From assembly GCA_019689955.1 (NCBI GenBank), contig JADGGM010000053.1, positions 1-9,952 on the forward strand: a stretch of DNA of 9,952 nt. The letters run 5' to 3'. Under the pieces are notes generated by a model, which saw only the letters and a program-made list of their open reading frames with translations, made no database searches and was not told where the DNA came from. How positions within the stretch are numbered: the first letter of the stretch is position 1; each line of letters begins with the position of its first letter. Source of the stretch: Gemmatimonadaceae bacterium (GTDB lineage Bacteria > Gemmatimonadota > Gemmatimonadetes > Gemmatimonadales > Gemmatimonadaceae). The translations under genes and the position numbers were made by a program. Positions 6,888 through 9,952 of the stretch are shown here, one piece after another.

Positions 6888-8182
6888 GCGCCGGCCTCCT
6901 TTCGCGTCTTGCTGCTGTCCGTCTTCACTTCGCGCACCAGCGCACCCTCCTTGAGCTCACGGATCGCTTGATAGCTCCCGGCCACGATCGTCTCCCCGGC
7001 CTGGAGCCCGCTGAGCACTTCGAAGTACTCCTCACCGGCGATCCCGATCTTGACGGGCCGGAAGGTGACTCTGTTGTCCTTTCCGACCACGAACACGCCT
7101 TCGACGTCCTTCTTCCCGACTTCCTTGACCGGCTTCCGCCCCCCCAGTGCGAGCTGGGCCGAGTCGGTGCTCGGGCTCGCCTGGTGCTCGCGCACGGTGA
7201 GCGCGATGATCGGAATGCTCAGCACGTGCGTCCGCGTGTCCGTGATGATCTTCGCGGTCGCCGAGAAGTCCGGGCGGGTGTCGGGCGGCGGGTTGAGGAG
7301 CCGCACCTTCACCTCATAATCAACGGCTTGGTCCCCGCTGGTGTTGGCCGCGGCGGCGGAGGGGTTCTGGAGGGAGCTGTTGGCGATCTCGACCACCCGG
7401 CCGACGAACGTCGTGTCCGGGAAGGCGTCGATCTCCACCACGGCCGAGTCGCCCACCGAGATGCGCGCCACGTCCGTTTCGTCGACCTTCACCTTGGTCT
7501 CGAGCGTGTCCATGTCGCTGATCGTGAGGAGGAGCGCCGCGTCCTTGTTGAACGTGCCAGGCACCGCCGTCTCCCCCTGCTCCACGTTCAGCCGCGTGAC
7601 CTTCCCCGAGAGCGGGGCGACGATCGTCGTCTTGGCGAGGTTCGACTCCGCCGTACGGAGCGCGGCCTCGTTCTGGTCGACGTTGTGCTGGGCCGCGTTG
7701 ACGAGCGCCAGGTTCACCTGGACCGCCGTGCGGAGCTGCTCCATCTGCTCGTCGGAGACGAGCGTGGGGTTACTCTTGCGGATCTCCTCGGAGCGGCGCA
7801 GGGCGCTCTGCGACTGCTGGAGGTTGGCCTGCGCGCGGGCGAGGTCGGCGCGGGAGCTGGCGACGAGCGCCTGCGCGCGCTGCACCTCGGCCTGATACGT
7901 GGAGGGGTCGATCTGCAGGAGGAACTGCCCCTTCTTCACCATGTCCCCCTCCTTCACCGCCAGCCGCACGATGCGGCCCGCGACATCGGAGGCGATGTCC
8001 ACCTTGAGGCGCGGCTGCACCTGCCCGCTCGCGGTGACGGAGGCCACGAGGTCGCGGGCCTGCACCTTCTCCAGACGCACTTCAATGGCCTTCTTCCCCC
8101 GTTTGGCCGCGCCGAGCGCGACCACCGCCGCCAGGAGCAGTACGAGAATGCCCGCAACGCCCCACTTCGTCCGTTGGCTCAT
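6884..8182 (-). CDS. MacA/HlyD-type periplasmic adaptor (membrane fusion protein)
   Basis: Adaptor of 432 residues that should bridge the inner-membrane ABC transporter and the TolC channel. One N-terminal membrane anchor lies at about residues 8-24, with Arg/Lys before it and a KRGKK stretch after it, so the rest is periplasmic. The two halves of the lipoyl domain are at about 61-92 ([22 protein letters not shown]) and 186-210 ([19 protein letters not shown]). Between them, about 94-184, is a Gln/Ala-rich alpha-hairpin whose tip near 134-146 ([13 protein letters not shown]) resembles the TolC-contacting tip of AcrA/MacA. A beta-barrel (about 226-315) and a membrane-proximal domain (to about 420) follow. 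There is no lipobox cysteine and no cysteine at all, so anchoring is by the helix. Start ATG has GAGGA 4 nt upstream. The stop TGA overlaps the GTG start of the ATPase gene. Assignment to the MacA-like branch rests on the ABC neighbours. Confidence 0.95.
   Translation of the reverse strand: MSQRTKWGVAGILVLLLAAVVALGAAKRGKKAIEVRLEKVQARDLVASVTASGQVQPRLKVDIASDVAGRIVRLAVKEGDMVKKGQFLLQIDPSTYQAEVQRAQALVASSRADLARAQANLQQSQSALRRSEEIRKSNPTLVSDEQMEQLRTAVQVNLALVNAAQHNVDQNEAALRTAESNLAKTTIVAPLSGKVTRLNVEQGETAVPGTFNKDAALLLTISDMDTLETKVKVDETDVARISVGDSAVVEIDAFPDTTFVGRVVEIANSSLQNPSAAAANTSGDQAVDYEVKVRLLNPPPDTRPDFSATAKIITDTRTHVLSIPIIALTVREHQASPSTDSAQLALGGRKPVKEVGKKDVEGVFVVGKDNRVTFRPVKIGIAGEEYFEVLSGLQAGETIVAGSYQAIRELKEGALVREVKTDSSKTRKEAGA
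6895..6902 (-). promoter_or_regulatory. Shine-Dalgarno for the ABC ATPase (decides a GTG start)
   Basis: On the minus strand this reads AAAGGAGG, a full match to the anti-Shine-Dalgarno, ending 7 nt before the GTG at 6887. It sits inside the last codons of the adaptor gene. It fixes the GTG, which overlaps the adaptor stop, as the ATPase start. Confidence 0.85.
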
Positions 8183-8186
8183 GGAT

Positions 8187-8191
8187 TCCTC
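8187..8191 (-). promoter_or_regulatory. Shine-Dalgarno of the adaptor gene
   Basis: Minus strand GAGGA, 4 nt before the ATG at 8182, in the 14-nt gap after the TolC-family stop codon. The spacing is on the short side. Confidence 0.55.
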
Positions 8192-8196
8192 GTCAG

Positions 8197-9744
8197 TTAG
8201 CGCAGGGGACGCCCGACGGCGTTCTCGAGTTGGGCGAACGCGCTATGATAGGCGTAGATCGCGTTGATGCGGTCGCTCTCGGCCTGCGTGTACGTGGCCC
8301 GCGCGTTGGCCAGGTCGAGGTACGTCGCGGCCCCCACGCGGTACTTCTCCTGCGCCAGGCGTAGCTCCTCCCGCGCCTTGGCCGCGTTCTGCTCCTGCAG
8401 CGCCACCGCCTGGGCATCGGTCTGGAGCGTGAGATACGCGCCCGTCACCTCCGCCGTGAGCTGCAGCTCCTGCTTGCGAATATTGTACGCCGCGTTGTTC
8501 CGCTCGGCCTGCGCCTGCTCGATCCGCTGCTCGCGCTGGAAGCCGTCGAAGATCGGGAGGGAGATGATCGCGCTGATCTGGAACGGCTGCCGCGTGAAGT
8601 CGAACGGGAACTGGCTGTTCTGGTCGCGGATCGCCGCCGCCTGCTGCGGGGTGAGGACGAAGCCGTTGCACTGCGCCGCGATGCTCGGCAGCCCCACGGC
8701 GACGCGGATCGAGTCGGTCGAGAAGCAGCTCGCGCGGCTCTGGTTCATCTGCTGCTGGGCGAGCTGCACCGGGTAGTCGCCGTTCGCGTACTGATAGGTG
8801 TACCCCCCCCACCCGGCGTCGAGCCGCAGCGTGGGGAGATACTGCGACTGCGCGGAGCGGACGCCGAGCGAGGCGACCTTGTCGCGCGCACGGAGCGCGT
8901 TGAGCGTGGGGTTCCGCTCGCGCGCGAGGGCGAGCACCGAGTCGAGCGTGAAGGTCGGCTGCCGGACGTCGAACTGCGTGGTGAGGCGGACGTTCGCGGG
9001 CTGGGGCACCCCCATGATCTGGAAGAGCCGGAGCTTGTCGATCTCCACCTGGTTGTGCGCCTGCAGCGCCGCCACGCGCGCCTGACCGAGCGCGACCTCG
9101 GCCTGGCTCACGTCGAGCTGCGTCCCCGAGCCCACCGCCATCTTGGCCTTGGCCAGCTCGAGCTGCACCTGGTTCTGCACGACGAGCGAATCCTGGAGCG
9201 CGGCCTTGGCCTCATCCTGGAGCACCGTGAGGTAGCTCTGCGTGACCTGGCTGCGCACCGATTGCGCGGAGCCGGCGATGTCGGCGTCGGCGGCGCGCAC
9301 GTTGGCGGACTGGATGCGCGGGTTGAGGAAGGTGTTGGCGTTGAGCTGGTAGGTGAGGTCGAGCGAGTACGAGGACTGGTAGATGTCCGAGTTCACCGCG
9401 AACTCCGTCGCGCTGACGCCGTTGAGGGGCGAGGCGCCGGATTGGCGGTAGAGGCCGCTGAAGCTGAGGCTCGCCCCGGGGAGGAAGCCGCCGTACGCGG
9501 CGCGGCGCTGCGCGCTGGCGGTGCGACGGGCATCGATGCGTGAGAGATGGTCGGGGTTGTTCTTGAGGGCGAGGGCGATCGCGTCATCCAGGGTGAGCAC
9601 CGGCCCGGGCGTCGTGTCCGCCGCGCTCGGTGCCTGAACGGGCGCGCCCGCCGTCGAGTCGGGGGTTTGCGCAGGCGCGGCGCTCGCCGACAGCGCCGTC
9701 CAGGTCGCACCCAGTACCGCCGCGACGAACGTGGGGAGTTGCAT
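8197..9744 (-). CDS. TolC-family outer-membrane efflux protein
   Basis: Predicted outer-membrane channel and periplasmic tunnel of a tripartite exporter, 515 residues, close to the usual size of the family. Residues 1-25 look like a signal peptide with cleavage near the AAPA-Q junction. Two OEP repeats follow: the first begins at the TLDDAIALALKNNP segment (about 51-64), the second at the TLDSVLALARERNP segment (about 266-279). Both are rich in Gln/Ala/Glu heptads as expected for the alpha-barrel, and the second ends with YRVGAATYLDLANA and a GRPL C-terminus typical of the family. The ATG at 9744 was chosen because the signal peptide starts there and GAGGA lies 9 nt upstream; an in-frame ATG at 9921 would add 59 residues with no signal sequence. 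First gene of the operon; its TAA is 14 nt before the adaptor gene. Oddity: an extended loop at about residues 315-385 holds the only two cysteines (340 and 359). The family is certain; the substrate is unknown. Confidence 0.95.
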   Translation of the reverse strand: MQLPTFVAAVLGATWTALSASAAPAQTPDSTAGAPVQAPSAADTTPGPVLTLDDAIALALKNNPDHLSRIDARRTASAQRRAAYGGFLPGASLSFSGLYRQSGASPLNGVSATEFAVNSDIYQSSYSLDLTYQLNANTFLNPRIQSANVRAADADIAGSAQSVRSQVTQSYLTVLQDEAKAALQDSLVVQNQVQLELAKAKMAVGSGTQLDVSQAEVALGQARVAALQAHNQVEIDKLRLFQIMGVPQPANVRLTTQFDVRQPTFTLDSVLALARERNPTLNALRARDKVASLGVRSAQSQYLPTLRLDAGWGGYTYQYANGDYPVQLAQQQMNQSRASCFSTDSIRVAVGLPSIAAQCNGFVLTPQQAAAIRDQNSQFPFDFTRQPFQISAIISLPIFDGFQREQRIEQAQAERNNAAYNIRKQELQLTAEVTGAYLTLQTDAQAVALQEQNAAKAREELRLAQEKYRVGAATYLDLANARATYTQAESDRINAIYAYHSAFAQLENAVGRPLR

Positions 9745-9753
9745 CGTGGATTG

Positions 9754-9758
9754 TCCTC
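9754..9758 (-). promoter_or_regulatory. Shine-Dalgarno of the TolC-family gene
   Basis: Minus strand GAGGA, 9 nt before the ATG at 9744. Together with the signal peptide it favours this start over the in-frame ATG at 9921. Confidence 0.65.
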
Positions 9759-9911
9759 GAGTGGTATCTGCCAGTCTCCTACGGGGGGGAGGAAAGGCGG
9801 GTTTCACCAGTTCCTGACCATCGGCACGGGGCCGGCGCTCGCACTCGGCGGACTGATACCCCGCGCTCCGACGATCGGGGCGCCGCCGCGCTCCGGCTCC
9901 GACCGGGGGCG

Positions 9912-9949
9912 GGGAGCCCATGGGAGGGTGGCGCCGCGGCGCGGCTCCC
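9912..9949. repeat. Inverted repeat in the tolC leader
   Basis: Arms GGGAGCC (9912-9918) and GGCTCCC (9943-9949) are exact reverse complements and enclose a 24-nt loop that ends in the palindrome GCGCCGCGGCGC (9931-9942). A third copy of the arm, GGCTCC at 9895-9900, can pair with 9913-9918 instead. It lies about 170 nt or more upstream of the start codon; it could also belong to the 3' end of the preceding gene outside the window. Confidence 0.35.
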
Positions 9950-9952
9950 GGT

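Larger units (their letters stand above)
9745..9952 (-). other. Leader region upstream of the TolC-family gene
   Basis: This stretch of 208 nt should contain the operon promoter, but no sigma70-like -35/-10 pair stands out. It is open in the tolC frame on the minus strand from 9921, without a signal-like N-terminus, so I treat it as non-coding. It contains GC-rich inverted repeats at 9895-9918 and 9912-9949. No recognisable operator for a known regulator family is visible. Confidence 0.4.

Noticed and set aside
4620..6971. Plus-strand open frame of 783 codons opposite both permeases and the ATPase.
   Set aside because: It is antisense to three genes with intact family motifs; the translation is Arg/His/Asp/Ala-rich with no domain, as expected for the complement of GC-rich codons.
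6872..8200. Plus-strand open frame of 442 codons opposite the adaptor gene.
   Set aside because: Mirror of the adaptor gene; composition is typical of GC-driven antisense frames and no family is recognisable.
9760..9800. Possible promoter with a GATACC -10-like element upstream of tolC.
   Set aside because: No acceptable -35 element lies at 16-18 nt; such hexamers are frequent by chance, so no promoter was called.
9745..9921. N-terminal extension of 59 residues for the TolC-family protein starting at an ATG at 9921.
   Set aside because: The extension is Arg/Pro-rich, has no signal sequence and would place the true signal peptide internally; the ATG at 9744 has a ribosome site.
1..9952. CRISPR arrays, tRNA or rRNA genes, insertion sequences, integrase or attachment sites.
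   Set aside because: No regularly spaced repeats, tRNA-like cloverleaf, transposase-like frame or terminal inverted repeats were seen; nearly all the window is occupied by the six genes.

Overview
The window is a compact, GC-rich bacterial locus. Six genes lie on the minus strand and read from the right end to the left end of the window. The order of transcription is: a TolC-family outer-membrane factor (8197-9744), a MacA/HlyD-type membrane fusion protein (6884-8182), an ABC ATPase of the MacB/LolD class (6084-6887), two different MacB/FtsX-type permeases (4818-6062 and 3566-4816), and a large exported tricorn-like S41 serine protease (99-3461). The first five genes form an unambiguous operon: gaps are 14, -4, 21 and 1 nt, and every start has a recognisable Shine-Dalgarno sequence. 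The protease follows after a 104-nt gap with its own ribosome binding site, and its stop codon is followed by a perfect 14-bp hairpin.

Together, the first five products make a complete tripartite efflux machine for a Gram-negative envelope. ATP is hydrolysed in the cytoplasm, two MacB-like membrane subunits work in the inner membrane and periplasm, an adaptor bridges the periplasm, and a TolC channel crosses the outer membrane. In the E. coli MacB prototype one polypeptide carries both ATPase and membrane parts and works as a homodimer. Here the ATPase is separate and the two permeases differ, so a heterodimeric membrane core is inferred. The tricorn-like protein has a signal peptide, so it is predicted to act in the periplasm, unlike the classical cytosolic archaeal tricorn.

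The organism is a diderm, high-GC bacterium. Exported tricorn-type proteases with PD40 propellers, beside split MacB-like ABC systems and TolC proteins, fit Gemmatimonadota or a similar environmental phylum; this is inference from gene style, not a demonstrated assignment. All genes share the same strong GC-rich codon bias, and I see no transposase, integrase, tRNA, rRNA or CRISPR array.

The non-coding parts are the tolC leader (9745-9952), the 104-nt gap before the protease (3462-3565), and the terminal 98 nt (1-98). The window reads mainly as a well-formed efflux operon. The points most worth a second look are its linkage to an exported tricorn-like protease with altered active-site neighbours, the two unlike permeases, and cysteine pairs in exposed loops of the TolC protein and of one permease.
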